This document shows positions 1 to 8,997 of a stretch of 64,000 nucleotides of DNA, one piece after another. Origin of the DNA: Embleya sp045207655 (GTDB taxonomy: Bacteria > Actinomycetota > Actinomycetes > Streptomycetales > Streptomycetaceae); contig NZ_CP108785.1 of the NCBI RefSeq assembly GCF_045207655.1, forward strand, positions 4,030,001 to 4,094,000, read 5' to 3'. Position 1 is the stretch's first letter; each line of letters starts with the position of its first letter. The notes beneath the pieces are model-generated. The model was given only the letters and a program-made list of their open reading frames with translations. It searched no databases and was not told where the DNA came from. A program made the position numbers and the translations under genes.

Positions 1-101
1 GCCGCCGACGCCTCGCCCCGGCGGATGGTGGGCGTGTGGTCCACGCCGAAGGCGAGGTCTGCGTCGAGACGTGGCCGAACCCATCGAGCAGACGGCCTCA
101 C
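1..101 (-). CDS. Unidentified gene, 5' end only (runs off left edge)
   Basis: A GTG codon at 99-101 overlaps the TGA of the upstream peptidase gene (98-100) in a GTGA junction, the same arrangement that joins the TetR and peptidase genes. The frame stays open to the window edge, giving about 33 residues with typical GC-rich codon use (it includes DLAFGVDHTP). There is no separate ribosome site, so translation would be coupled to the peptidase gene. The fragment is too short to assign a family. It is called from the overlap architecture and the open frame only. Confidence 0.4.
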   Translation of the reverse strand, partial: MRPSARWVRPRLDADLAFGVDHTPTIRRGEASA

Positions 102-1249
102 CCGGCGATGTCGGGGCCTCGTTCGGCGAGCAGGGTGCGGAGGCGGGCGTGCGGGAGGGCCGGGGTGCGGTGGCCGTGGTGGCCGGTGGTCTCCTCGGCG
201 GTGACCAGGGCGTTGAGTACGGCCTCCTCGACGGCCTGCACGGTCGCGTCGTAGAACGGGTCGATGCGGCCCCAGGGGATGTGGCGCAGCGTGTCGTAGT
301 CCTCGTCCGTGGGCGGGGATTGCGGGAAAACACTGGTCAGGGCACCGGGGTTGGCGGTGGAGAAGGCCAGGAAGATGTCGCCGGAGAAGTGGCTGCCGGT
401 CGTGCCGGTCCGGGCCAGGCCCAGCGGAACCCGGCGGGCCAGGGCCTTGCACTGACCGGGCAGCAGGGGAGCGTCGGTGCCGATCACCACGATGACCGAG
501 CCGGCCCCGCCGGGGGCGAACCAGTCGGTGTCCTCCATCGGGTTGTCCTCGGTCAGCCGCCGGCCCACGGGTACGCCGGCGACGACCAGTTCGCGCCGCG
601 CGCCGAAGTTGGCCTGGACGAAGGCGCCGACGGTGTAGCGGGCCGTCCCGTACTCCACCACCCGGCTGGATGTCCCCGAACCGCCTTTGAAGCCATAGCA
701 GTTCATGCCGGTCCCGCCGCCCACGCAGCCCTCCTCGATCGGGCCGGAGGCAGCCGAGTCGATCGCGGCGATCGCGTGCTCGGCGCGGACGTGCGGGCCG
801 TTGATGTCGTTGAGGTAGCCGTCCCAGGTCTCGGCGACCACCGGAAGCAGCCACTGCCGCGCGAGTTCGGGTCGGTTGGCCACCGTCCAGTCGACGACCC
901 CCCGGTGCACGGGACCCACCGCGTGTGTGTTGGTGATCATCACCGGGCCCGCCAGGCTGCCGGTCTCGTCGAGCCAACTGCTGCCGGTCATCTCGCCGTT
1001 GCCGTTGAGCGTGTACCGACCCGCGGCGCACGGCACGCCGACGCCGTCCCGGCCGCGCGGCAACACGGCGGTGACGCCGGTGCGCACCGACGACCCCTGG
1101 ACCAGGGTCGTGTAGCCGATGCGGACTCCGGGGACGTCGGTGAGCGCGTTGGCCGGCCCGGGTGTGCCGTCGAGGCGGATGCCCAGGGCCCGGGCGCGTG
1201 GGCGACCCGACGGGGTGGAGGTCAGGGGGGATGGTGCGGGGGCGTTCAC
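98..1249 (-). CDS. P1-family peptidase (DmpA/BapA-type aminopeptidase)
   Basis: 383-residue protein of the DmpA family: N-terminal-nucleophile hydrolases that self-cleave before a Ser and then act as L-aminopeptidase/D-amidase/esterase on small peptides or beta-peptides. The alpha part carries the conserved stretches NTHAVGPVHRG and GGTGMNCYGFKGG with GTSSR. The expected autocleavage site is Gly250-Ser251 in GAGSVIVV, followed by the TDAPLLPGQ segment typical of the beta chain. Length matches the family. The start is a GTG at 1247-1249 that overlaps the TGA of the TetR gene, so the two are probably translationally coupled, and the TetR protein may control its own operon. The physiological substrate is not evident. 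Confidence 0.9.
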   Translation of the reverse strand: MNAPAPSPLTSTPSGRPRARALGIRLDGTPGPANALTDVPGVRIGYTTLVQGSSVRTGVTAVLPRGRDGVGVPCAAGRYTLNGNGEMTGSSWLDETGSLAGPVMITNTHAVGPVHRGVVDWTVANRPELARQWLLPVVAETWDGYLNDINGPHVRAEHAIAAIDSAASGPIEEGCVGGGTGMNCYGFKGGSGTSSRVVEYGTARYTVGAFVQANFGARRELVVAGVPVGRRLTEDNPMEDTDWFAPGGAGSVIVVIGTDAPLLPGQCKALARRVPLGLARTGTTGSHFSGDIFLAFSTANPGALTSVFPQSPPTDEDYDTLRHIPWGRIDPFYDATVQAVEEAVLNALVTAEETTGHHGHRTPALPHARLRTLLAERGPDIAG

Positions 1250-2004
1250 GCGGTGCCTTTCCGGGTGTTGTCGTCGTCGGGAGCGCGGTGGCCACCGGTG
1301 CCGCGGTCGTCCGCGTCCGGGGCCGGCGTGCCCTGGTCGGGCGCGTCCCGGCCCGGCGCGTCCCGGCCCGGTGTGTCGGGATCGGGGACGGCTCGGTCCG
1401 GGCGCAGGTCGGGGCAGCCGGTGGCCTGGCGGGCGTGGGTCAGGATCAGGGCCAGGGCCCGCTCGGGCGGCAGCGATGAGTTGCGGCTCACGATGTGCAG
1501 GCCGTAGCCGTCCTCGAGGGTGACCAGGTTCGCGGCCACGTCCCGGATCGGTTCGGTGAACCGGAAGTGGCCCTGGGCCTGCCCGATCTCCAGAATCGAG
1601 CCGTACATGGCGACCTGTCGGTCGTACAGGCTCTGCGCCAACGTGGCGTATTCGCTCTCGTCGCGAGCGGCGGCGCTGAACTCGTACAGGACGACCGCGA
1701 GTTCGTCCTCCGGCCCGGTCGGCAGGCCGCGCCGTGCGCAGGCCACGAGCTTGTCGCGGGCGTCGGGCAGCCGGGAGGCGGTGTCGGTGCGGGACGTGTA
1801 GAAGCGGTCCGCGGCCTGTTGGTACACCTGCCGCAGCAGGTCGCCCAGGTCGCTGAAGTAGTAGCTGACCGACCCCCGGGCGACGCCCGCCACCTCGGCG
1901 ATGTCGGCCACCCGCAACTGGGCCAGACCGTGCCGGCCGACCGCCGCGGTGGCCGCGTGGACCAGTTGCTCACGTCTCGCCGTCTGGTTCCTCGGTCGCG
2001 CCAT
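1246..2004 (-). CDS. TetR-family transcriptional regulator
   Basis: 252 residues. The N-terminal helix-turn-helix (about residues 10-60, with VADIAEVAGVARGSVSYYF) is canonical TetR. The ligand domain spans about 65-190. The last 50 or so residues are a Pro/Asp/Gly-rich tail with PGRDAPGRDAP-type repeats, unusual for the family and probably disordered. It is the first gene of a minus-strand set with the DmpA-type peptidase (GTGA overlap) and is divergent from the truncated APC permease. The 101-bp intergenic region holds inverted repeats that could be its operator. The ligand is unknown; a peptide or amino acid would fit the neighbours but that is inference. Confidence 0.88.
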   Translation of the reverse strand: MARPRNQTARREQLVHAATAAVGRHGLAQLRVADIAEVAGVARGSVSYYFSDLGDLLRQVYQQAADRFYTSRTDTASRLPDARDKLVACARRGLPTGPEDELAVVLYEFSAAARDESEYATLAQSLYDRQVAMYGSILEIGQAQGHFRFTEPIRDVAANLVTLEDGYGLHIVSRNSSLPPERALALILTHARQATGCPDLRPDRAVPDPDTPGRDAPGRDAPDQGTPAPDADDRGTGGHRAPDDDNTRKGTA

Positions 2005-2032
2005 GCACCGTTCCCTGTCCTGAGTGCCAAGT

Positions 2033-2085
2033 TATGGAATACCTATTGACGTGGGAGTCTTCCATATCATTGACTCCGGCGTCAA
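2033..2085. promoter_or_regulatory. Candidate operator region between TetR and APC genes
   Basis: Two inverted repeats lie in the divergent promoter region. TATGGAA (2033-2039) pairs with TTCCATA (2060-2066), and TTGAC (2070-2074) pairs with GTCAA (2081-2085) across a 6-nt gap. The position suits control of both divergent genes by the TetR protein. Assigned from symmetry and position only. Confidence 0.4.
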
Positions 2086-2105
2086 AGAACTGACAAGGGA
2101 GTCTC

Positions 2106-2867
2106 ATGGTCGAATCCGATGGCAGTCAGACGCCCGCCGGCACCTCGCCGGCGCAGCCGACGGCCTACGCCCAGGACCTGTCCCGCTCGCTCGGCCTGCG
2201 CGAGAACATGTTCATCACGCTGTCCTCGGTCACGCCCGCGTCGAGCGTCTTCATCATCATGCCGTCGGCGATCAGCGGGCTCGCCGGCGCCGCGGCCCTG
2301 GCCTTCGCGCTCGCGGCCGTCGCCCGGATGCTGATGGCCCTGTGTTACGCCGAGTTGTCCAGCGCGTTCCCGATCACCGGCGGCGAGTACGCCTTCGCCG
2401 CGCGTACCCTCGGCCGGTCGACGGGCTTCGCGCTGTTCGCGCTCGGCCCGCTCGGCGGAGTCCTGACGGTGGCGGTGATCGCGCTGGGCACCGGCGACTA
2501 CCTGGGTGTGGTGTGGGGCTCGCTCGGCGGAAAGCGCACCGGACTCGCCGTCATCGCCCTGGCCTCGCTCGTCGCCGTCCTGGGCATTCGCCTCAACGCC
2601 TGGGTCACCGGGGTCTTCCTGGCGGTCGAGCTCGCGGCGATCGCGGTGTTGGCCTGGCTCGGCGACGCGGTAGCGAACGCCGCCCGGACGGTAGGGCAGC
2701 GAGCCCGCTTTTGCGCGCAAGCCGGCTTCCCTACGGTCGTCGCTGTCGGCCGACGAGCCGGCAGGGCGGCGGGCCCGCCTGCCGCCCGAGCCGGCTCCGC
2801 CGCGCCGACCGGCCCTCCGGCGAGAGCCTCGACGCGTCCGACTCGGCCGCGCATGTCGGTATCCTGA
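2106..2867 (+). pseudogene. Truncated APC-family amino-acid permease
   Basis: The first roughly 190 codons read as a good APC-superfamily permease. There is a cytoplasmic N-terminus with SLGLRENMFITLSS, then hydrophobic helices and the motif AELSSAFPITGGEYAFA. Family members are 450-520 residues with 12 helices. After about position 2680 the frame continues to a TGA at 2867 but encodes an Arg/Ala/Pro-rich tail with no helices. At most 5-6 transmembrane segments remain, so the gene appears to have lost its 3' half by deletion. The start ATG has an AAGGGAG ribosome site at 2094-2100. It was probably once the transport partner of the divergent TetR-peptidase genes. Confidence 0.75.
2688..2737. 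repeat. Structured inverted repeat at the permease truncation point
   Basis: ACGGTAGGG (2688-2696) pairs with CCCTACGGT (2729-2737) with one mismatch and encloses the 10-bp palindrome TTGCGCGCAA (2711-2720). It sits where the permease reading frame degenerates and about 280 bp before crcB. It could be a junction scar, a terminator, or a folded leader. It does not match the fluoride riboswitch consensus. Confidence 0.4.
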
Positions 2868-3014
2868 CCGTGCGGTCGTCCGATGGGCGGCCGCACGGCG
2901 GTGGGGCCCGCCGTACCCGAACCGCGACCCGGTCGCCAACGGTCCCTACCTGACCTTCCCCGTGCGTGCCCGCGCGCCACGGGGCCAAGTCGATCAGGTG
3001 GGAGCCTGAACGCC

Positions 3015-3548
3015 GTGCATCCTGACCAGCGCCCCGATCAACCCGCCGAACCCGCCGCGCCGGGCGGGTGGCAGGCCGAACCGGTCGACCCCGACACCGC
3101 GATCGATCCGTGGCCGCGGCCCGGGCCGCGCCGCCGGCAAGCCGAGATCCTCGCCGCGATCGCGGCGGGCGGTGTGATCGGCGCGTGTGCCCGCTACGGC
3201 GCGACCCTGATCTGGCCGACCGCACCGGGCACGTTCCCGTGGACCACCTTCTGGATCAACGTCACCGGCAGCGCCCTGATGGGCGTGCTCATGGTGCTGA
3301 TCACCGAACGCACCACCGCCCACCCCCTGGTGCGGCCCTTCCTCGGCACCGGCGTCCTCGGCGGCTACACCACCTTCTCCACCTACGCCGTCGACGCCCG
3401 ACACCTGATCGACGACGGACGCGCCGGCGTCGCGTCGGCCTACCTCGCGGCCACCCTCGCCGCCGCCCTGTTCGCCCTGTGGGGTGCGGCCGGCCTCACC
3501 CGGCGGTTCGCGCCGCCCCGCGCCGCCCGGAAGGCGGGCCCGGCGTGA
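3015..3548 (+). CDS. crcB: Fluoride channel subunit CrcB/Fluc (first copy)
   Basis: 177 residues with a Pro-rich cytoplasmic N-terminal extension and then four hydrophobic helices. The Fluc hallmarks are present: GGVIGACARYG near the first helix, TFWINVTGS with the conserved Asn in helix 2, and GVLGGYTTFSTYAVD, the Phe-rich TTFSTY stretch. Fluc proteins form dual-topology dimers that export fluoride. Actinobacteria often have two adjacent non-identical copies that build a heterodimer, as here. The GTG start at 3015 was chosen over longer options because GGTGGGAG (2997-3004) sits 10 nt upstream. Its TGA overlaps the start of the second copy, so expression is coupled and stoichiometric. Confidence 0.9.
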   Translation: MHPDQRPDQPAEPAAPGGWQAEPVDPDTAIDPWPRPGPRRRQAEILAAIAAGGVIGACARYGATLIWPTAPGTFPWTTFWINVTGSALMGVLMVLITERTTAHPLVRPFLGTGVLGGYTTFSTYAVDARHLIDDGRAGVASAYLAATLAAALFALWGAAGLTRRFAPPRAARKAGPA

Positions 3549-3919
3549 ACTGGCTCATGGTCATCACCGGCGCCCTCGTCGGCGCACCCCTGCGCTACCT
3601 GACCGACAAGGCCATCCAGGCCCGGCACAAAGGCGTCTTCCCGTGGGGCACCCTCGCGGTCAACCTGGCCGCCTGCGCCGGGCTCGGCTTCCTGACCGGC
3701 GCCGCCACCGCCACCACCGTGCCCGCGGCCCTCCAACACCTGATCGGCCCCGGGCTGTGCGCGACGCTCAGCACGTACTCCACCTTCTCCTTCGAGACCG
3801 TCCGCCTGACCGAGACCGGCGCGAAGGCGTTCGCCGCCGCGAACGTGATCATCGGCATCGCAGCGGGCCTGGCCGCGGCCTACCTCGGTACCACCCTGGC
3901 CGATACGACATTCACCTGA
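3545..3919 (+). CDS. crcB: Fluoride channel subunit CrcB/Fluc (second copy)
   Basis: 124 residues with four predicted helices, the usual minimal Fluc length. It shows GALVGAPLRYLTD, FPWGTLAVNLAACAGLG (conserved Asn) and STYSTFSFETV, the Phe-box counterpart. The GTG start (3545-3547) overlaps the stop of the first copy in a GTGA junction. The two copies differ clearly in sequence, which supports a heterodimer of opposed subunits rather than a recent duplication. Function as a fluoride exporter is assigned from the family. Confidence 0.92.
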   Translation: MNWLMVITGALVGAPLRYLTDKAIQARHKGVFPWGTLAVNLAACAGLGFLTGAATATTVPAALQHLIGPGLCATLSTYSTFSFETVRLTETGAKAFAAANVIIGIAAGLAAAYLGTTLADTTFT

Positions 3920-4062
3920 CCCGATGCGGCCGACCCGGTGGCGCCCGTGCGCGGTGCGCTTTCCGCGTATGGGCGTGCCGCCGCTCCGGTCACACGGCAT
4001 GATCACAGGGCGTCGGTTCGCCGACGGAGGACGGAGATGTTCGCAACGGGGGAGGCAACGCT

Positions 4063-5589
4063 GTGCGGGACCAACTTCTCGGAGGCCGTTACCGATTGGT
4101 GCGGCAACTCGGCGAGGGCGGCATGGGGCAGGTCTGGGAGGCACAGGACGAGTCGCTGGACCGACGCGTCGCGGTCAAGGTGATCTCGATGCTCGCCGGT
4201 GGCGGAAGCCACGGCACGGAGGCACGCGCCCGGTTCCTGCGCGAGGCTCGGATCACCGCCCGACTGCAACACCCCAACATCGTGACCATCCACGATCTCG
4301 GTGAGACCGACACCGAGGGCGCCCGGGCCCCGTTTCTGGTGATGGAGCTGATCCGAGGCGAGGGCCTGGACGCCATGCTGCGCCGAGGCGGCGTCACCCT
4401 GCCGGAAGTCGCCCGATGGGGCGCGCAGATATGCGACGCGCTGGCGGACGCGCACGAAGCCGGGATCCTGCACCGGGACATCAAGCCCTCGAACATCCTC
4501 GTCACGCGTTCGGGCATCGTGAAGGTCCTCGATTTCGGTGTCGCGCGGGCAGCCGACCCCTACGCGACCGCGGATCGTCTCACCCGGACCGGCTTCATCG
4601 TGGGCACACCCGCGTACATGGCTCCCGAACAAGCGCGCGGTTTCCCCGAACCGCGCAGCGACCTGTACGCCCTCGGCTGCCTGATCTTCGAACTGATCAC
4701 GGGCCGGCTGCCGTTCCGGGCGCCCGACACCGTGGGCCACCTCTCGGCTCACCTCACCGAGGAACCGCCCGCCCCCGGCTCGGTGGCCGCGGGTGTCCCG
4801 TCCGCCTGGGACGATCTCGTGCTGACGCTGCTGCGCAAGGACCCGGACGAGCGGTATCCGACTGCGGCCGACCTCTCCCGGGCCCTGCGACACCTCGACC
4901 ACGCGCCCGAACCCGTGCCGACGACACACGAGTTCGCCCCGCCTGCCACGGCGCCGCGCACGGCTCCGCTGCCGCCTGCGGTTTCCACCGTAGGGGTGAG
5001 CAGGAAACCGCCGGCTGTATCGTCGCGGACCGCGACGCCGACCACGGTACCGACCGCGACGCCGACCGCGGTGTCGACGAACACCTGGACACGCCTCGGC
5101 AGTTCGCCCGACAGCGGGAACGACGCGACGCCGGAGCGGGTCACCGGTGGCGCCGCGGCCGCCGCGGTGGTGCTGGCCGTGTTGTGCCTTCCGGGGCTCC
5201 TGTTCATGATCTTCAAGTTCAACGAATTCCTGAGACCGGGCACCGGCGCGCCGAGTGGGGTGATCAGGGCGAACATGGTGGTGGCCATCGTGGAGGTGGT
5301 CGTACTGGCCGCGGGCGCGCTGTCGCTGTTCCGGCGCCACGCGGCCGGGCGCCGGATGATTGCGATCACCGGCGGCGTGGTGGCCGTGCAAGGTTTGAGT
5401 GGCAGCGCGCAATACCTGATGACGGGAGGGCGATTGACGATGGACGCACCCCCCGCGGTGCTCGTCTTCGTCGTCGCCCCGCTGACGGCCGTCGTGGGGG
5501 TCGCCGCCATGGCCGCGGCGCTACGCCCGTCCACCCGCGACTGGTGCCTTCCTCGAAGCCAGGGCGGGTCTTCGATTTCCCAGCGGTGA
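4063..5589 (+). CDS. Membrane-anchored Ser/Thr protein kinase (PknB-like)
   Basis: 508 residues. The kinase domain (about 8-275) has the glycine loop LGEGGMGQVWEA, the VAVK lysine (K39), the HRDIKPSN catalytic loop (H137-N144), DFGVAR (D157-R162) and APE-type MAPEQARG. A Pro/Thr/Val-rich linker (about 290-350) follows, with PTA-type repeats. The C-terminus has four hydrophobic segments (about 365-390, 405-425, 432-455, 463-485), so this is a polytopic rather than single-pass receptor kinase and lacks PASTA repeats. The GTG start follows GGGGGAGG (4049-4056). No dedicated substrate gene lies beside it, so the pathway is open. Confidence 0.93.
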   Translation: MRDQLLGGRYRLVRQLGEGGMGQVWEAQDESLDRRVAVKVISMLAGGGSHGTEARARFLREARITARLQHPNIVTIHDLGETDTEGARAPFLVMELIRGEGLDAMLRRGGVTLPEVARWGAQICDALADAHEAGILHRDIKPSNILVTRSGIVKVLDFGVARAADPYATADRLTRTGFIVGTPAYMAPEQARGFPEPRSDLYALGCLIFELITGRLPFRAPDTVGHLSAHLTEEPPAPGSVAAGVPSAWDDLVLTLLRKDPDERYPTAADLSRALRHLDHAPEPVPTTHEFAPPATAPRTAPLPPAVSTVGVSRKPPAVSSRTATPTTVPTATPTAVSTNTWTRLGSSPDSGNDATPERVTGGAAAAAVVLAVLCLPGLLFMIFKFNEFLRPGTGAPSGVIRANMVVAIVEVVVLAAGALSLFRRHAAGRRMIAITGGVVAVQGLSGSAQYLMTGGRLTMDAPPAVLVFVVAPLTAVVGVAAMAAALRPSTRDWCLPRSQGGSSISQR

Positions 5590-5651
5590 AGCGCCTCGTG
5601 TCGTCAGGATCGGGTTCGGCGGGACTCGGCGGCCGATGCCCGAAGGCCCAG

Positions 5652-5679
5652 GCCCGACGCCCGACGCCCGACGCCCGAC
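5652..5679. repeat. 7-bp tandem repeat (GCCCGAC x4)
   Basis: Four perfect copies of GCCCGAC lie in the gap between the kinase and sugar-kinase genes, about 30 bp before the sugar-kinase start. Copy number could vary by slippage. No known function. Confidence 0.6.
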
Positions 5680-5711
5680 GCTCGTGACGAGGGTGGGGCG
5701 ATGATGCGGGG

Positions 5712-6674
5712 ATGGGGATCTCCGAGGCTCGTTGCGATGTGCTGGTTGCCGGGGCGTACTTCGCCGATCTGATCTTTCGTGATCTGCCCCGGACGGTGGC
5801 CGTGGGGCGTGAGACGTTCGCCGGCGGGTTCGAGATGTTGCCCGGTGGCGCCTTCAATCCGGCGATGGCGCTGCACCGGCTGGGGGACGACGTGGTGTGG
5901 GCCACCGACTTCGGGAACGACGAGTTCAGTCGGCACGTCCTGGACGGGGCTCGGGCCGCGGGGTTGCCCGAGTCCGGATTCCGGCACCATCCGGGGCCCG
6001 TGCGCAGTGTCACGGTCGCGCTCTCGTACAGCGCGGACCGGGCCATGGTCAGCTTTCAGGATCCGGTGACGCCGCGCCCGGTGGACGAACTGGTGCGCGT
6101 GCACCGGCCGCGGATCCTCGTACTGCCCGAACTGCGGTACGGCCCGGGGGTCGTGGAGACGCTGCGTGCGGTGCGGGAGGCGGGCACGTCGATCTTCATG
6201 GACTGCCAGGACGTACCGGTCACGTTGGAGACGCCGACCGTGCGTGAAGTCCTGGCGTGTGTGGACGTCTTCGCGCCCAACGTCGACGAGGCGCTGCGCC
6301 TCACCGGTGCCGCCACGCCGGACGACGCGGCGACGTTGCTGGGCGAACTGGTGAGCACGGTCCTGATCAAGCGCGGAAAGCACGGTGCGTTCGCGCTGCG
6401 GGCCGGGAATCGGATCGCCGTTCCCGCCGTGCCGGTTCGCGTCGTGGACACCACGGGTTCCGGCGATTGCTTCAACGCCGGGTTCGTGCACGGTCTGCTC
6501 GCCGGCTGGGATCTGCCCCGATCTCTGGCGGCGGCAGTGGCCTGCGGATCGGCGGCGGCTACCGCTCCGGGATCGGGCGGGGCCCTGGACGCCGACGAAC
6601 TGTCCGCGTGGCTCGCGCCGGCCGAGCCGGTGCCGCCGCTCCGAGCGACGCAACTCGGGTATCACCCCTGGTAG
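5712..6674 (+). CDS. PfkB-family carbohydrate kinase
   Basis: 320 residues of the ribokinase/PfkB fold, which phosphorylates a sugar or nucleoside hydroxyl with ATP. The N-terminal substrate lid region contains GGFEMLPGGAFNPAMALHRLG. The C-terminal signature DTTGSGDCFNAGFVHG (from residue 246) supplies the anion hole and the catalytic Asp252. The substrate cannot be deduced. The next gene 163 bp downstream makes a phosphorylated glucoside and removes its phosphate, so a role in recycling or supplying a sugar phosphate is possible but inferred. The ATG start is not preceded by a strong ribosome site. Confidence 0.88.
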   Translation: MGISEARCDVLVAGAYFADLIFRDLPRTVAVGRETFAGGFEMLPGGAFNPAMALHRLGDDVVWATDFGNDEFSRHVLDGARAAGLPESGFRHHPGPVRSVTVALSYSADRAMVSFQDPVTPRPVDELVRVHRPRILVLPELRYGPGVVETLRAVREAGTSIFMDCQDVPVTLETPTVREVLACVDVFAPNVDEALRLTGAATPDDAATLLGELVSTVLIKRGKHGAFALRAGNRIAVPAVPVRVVDTTGSGDCFNAGFVHGLLAGWDLPRSLAAAVACGSAAATAPGSGGALDADELSAWLAPAEPVPPLRATQLGYHPW

Positions 6675-6837
6675 TTGCGGTACTCCCCACGGTTGCGCGC
6701 GCGTGTTAGCGTTTCGAGGTTGTCGATCGACCACTTCTCCGGCTCGTCGGGCGGAGCGTGTTTTGCACGTGGGTCGATCGACGTTCGTTTGTGTGTGGGG
6801 TGTTCGTGGCGTGCTCATCGGTCGGTCGGGGGGTGTG

Positions 6838-8997
6838 GTGAGAGTCCTGGTCACCGATCTGGACGGCACGTTGTTGGGCGGTACGGACGCCGAACGCCTG
6901 CGGCTGCACGGGATCCTGTCGCGTCATCCCGAGATCACGGTGGTCTTCGCAACCGGCCGCGGGCTGGCCTCGGTGCGCCAGGTGCTGGCCGACCCGCTCG
7001 TGCCCAGGCCACGGTGGGTCGTCGCCGACGTCGGAGCCAGCCTGGCCGATGGCAGGGACCTGAGTACCGTCGCGAATCTGCAGTCCCGGCTGCGCGCGGG
7101 ATGGCCCGGTGCGGCCCGGGTGCGCGACGGGCTCTCCGGATTCTCCGCCCTGAGGTATCAGGACGGGGTGCCGCAGGAGGGACGGTGTTCCTTCGACCTG
7201 CCTCCCGGGGAGTTGACCGACGAACTCATCGCCACGGTGGCCGCGTTGGGGTGCTCGTGGGCGTACTCGGCCGATCGGTACTTCGACGTTCTGCCTCCGG
7301 GGGCGAACAAGGGCGCGGCGGTCGTGGCCCTGGCGCGCTCGTTGGATTGGGACCGGGCGGACATGCTGGTCGCGGGCGACTCGCTCAACGACCTGTCGAT
7401 GTTCGGAATCGGCGCGCACGGTGTGGTGGTCGGTGGCGCCGAGCCCGCCCTGGAACGGGCGGTGGCCGGCGACGAGACGGTGTACCGCACCGAACAGCAC
7501 GGCGCGGCGGGGATCGTGGCAGCGTTGCGGAATCTGGGTTGGGTGGAGCCGGAGCACGCGTTGGTCGTGGGCTATCACCGGCCGCCCCGGGTATGGACCC
7601 CCACCGGGTGGCGCGCTCCGGTCAGCCCGAACGGGATCCTGCCGACGTTGTGTTCGGTTCTCGGCGCGGAACATGGGGACGGCTCCGAGGTGTTCCCGGC
7701 GCTGTGGGTTGCGGGGGCGGTGGGGGAGGCGGACCTGGCCGGAGCCGGAGCGGGCGTTGACGTGGCTGCGGGTCCGGGCCCGGCTTTCGGCCCGGGGGCC
7801 GGGGAGGACGATCGCGGCCTCGCGTTGTCCTTGCAGCGATTCGAACCTGCGGCGTGGTCTGCCTACTTCCACCGGGCCTGCAAGGAAACGTTGTGGCCGG
7901 CGCTGATGTCGCAGCCGGAACGCGTGCGCTTCGACAGCGCCGACTGGGTCGAGTACCGAACCGTCAACCGCCGCTTCGCCGAGCACATCGCGGACCGGGC
8001 GGCCGAGCGGGCGACCGTCTGGCTGCACGACTACAACCTGTGGCTCGTACCGGGGCTGCTGCGCGCGTCGCGGCCCGACTTGCGGGTGGGCCTCTTCCAT
8101 CACACGCCGTTCCCGCCGGCCCGGGTCTTCGACTCGCTGCCGGTGGCGGCCGAGGTGCGAACTTCGCTGACGACGCTGGACTGGGCCGGTTTCCAGACCG
8201 AGGGATTCGCCGCCAACTTCCGGGCCACACTGGGCGATGCCGGTAGGGTGCCGCGGGTGGGCGTGCATCCGCTGGGCGTCGACCGAGCGGCGATCGACGC
8301 GATGGTGCGGTCGCGCGGGCCGCACGCTCCGTCCACCGTGGGCCACTTGGTGCTTTCCGTCGAGCGCTTGGACTACGTCAAGGCCCCCGAGCGCAAGGTC
8401 GCCGCCGTCGCCGCCCTTCTGGCCTCCGACCCGGATCTGCACGGCAGCTTCCGGTTCCGACTGGTCTGTCCGCCGCCCGAACCCGGCATCACCGCCTACG
8501 ATTCGACCCGCGTCGCCCTCGAACGACGTATCGCCGACGTGAACGCCCGGTTCGGCACCGCGACCTGGCAACCGGTCGAATACCTCCCGTACAACCTCTC
8601 GTTCGTCGAGGTCCTGGACCACTACCTCGCCGCGGACGTGTTCTGGGTGACGTCGCTCCAGGACGGGATGAACCTCACCGCGAAGGAGTACGTGGCGGCC
8701 CAATCGGCTGCGGGCGGCAACGGCGTGCTGGTGCTGTCCCGCTACGCCGGAGCAGCCGAGGAACTCGCCCACGGCGCCCTCCTCACCGACCCCCGCTCGC
8801 CGGCCGACCTCGTATGGGCCCTCCGACGGGCACTGCGAATGCCCCACCGCGAACGCCGTACCCGCATGATCCACCTGTCGACCGCCCTCGGCCACGACCA
8901 CCCTCGAGACTGGGCGGCCGGGATCATCGCCGCCATAGCGGACGGCGCCGACCCGGGTTCGGGACCTGTCACGGCCGCGGCCGCAAGCATCGTTTGA
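6838..8997 (+). CDS. HAD phosphatase-GT20 fusion (osmolyte synthase, glucosylglycerol/trehalose-type)
   Basis: 719 residues with two catalytic modules. Residues 1-240 form a Cof/sucrose-phosphatase-type HAD domain: DLDGT (D7, D9) and GDSLND (D181). Residues 245-705 form a GT20 glycosyltransferase with FHHTPFPP, LHDYNL (H397), GFQTEGFAANF, ERLDYVK (R510-K515) and DGMNLTAKEYV (D609). GT20 enzymes join glucose from a nucleotide sugar to an acceptor phosphate, and the HAD part would then release the phosphate. The phosphatase-first order differs from OtsA-OtsB fusions and recalls the bifunctional glucosylglycerol synthases of gamma-proteobacteria, so the acceptor may be glycerol-3-phosphate rather than glucose-6-phosphate. 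Start GTG 6838 was chosen next to a G-run; GTG 6811 or 6835 are alternatives. Confidence 0.87.
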   Translation: MRVLVTDLDGTLLGGTDAERLRLHGILSRHPEITVVFATGRGLASVRQVLADPLVPRPRWVVADVGASLADGRDLSTVANLQSRLRAGWPGAARVRDGLSGFSALRYQDGVPQEGRCSFDLPPGELTDELIATVAALGCSWAYSADRYFDVLPPGANKGAAVVALARSLDWDRADMLVAGDSLNDLSMFGIGAHGVVVGGAEPALERAVAGDETVYRTEQHGAAGIVAALRNLGWVEPEHALVVGYHRPPRVWTPTGWRAPVSPNGILPTLCSVLGAEHGDGSEVFPALWVAGAVGEADLAGAGAGVDVAAGPGPAFGPGAGEDDRGLALSLQRFEPAAWSAYFHRACKETLWPALMSQPERVRFDSADWVEYRTVNRRFAEHIADRAAERATVWLHDYNLWLVPGLLRASRPDLRVGLFHHTPFPPARVFDSLPVAAEVRTSLTTLDWAGFQTEGFAANFRATLGDAGRVPRVGVHPLGVDRAAIDAMVRSRGPHAPSTVGHLVLSVERLDYVKAPERKVAAVAALLASDPDLHGSFRFRLVCPPPEPGITAYDSTRVALERRIADVNARFGTATWQPVEYLPYNLSFVEVLDHYLAADVFWVTSLQDGMNLTAKEYVAAQSAAGGNGVLVLSRYAGAAEELAHGALLTDPRSPADLVWALRRALRMPHRERRTRMIHLSTALGHDHPRDWAAGIIAAIADGADPGSGPVTAAAASIV

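Noticed and set aside
2870..3014. Fluoride riboswitch upstream of crcB
   Set aside because: The CCGATGG and hairpin near 2870-2896 do not fit the conserved fluoride aptamer core, and the spacing of the conserved segments is wrong.
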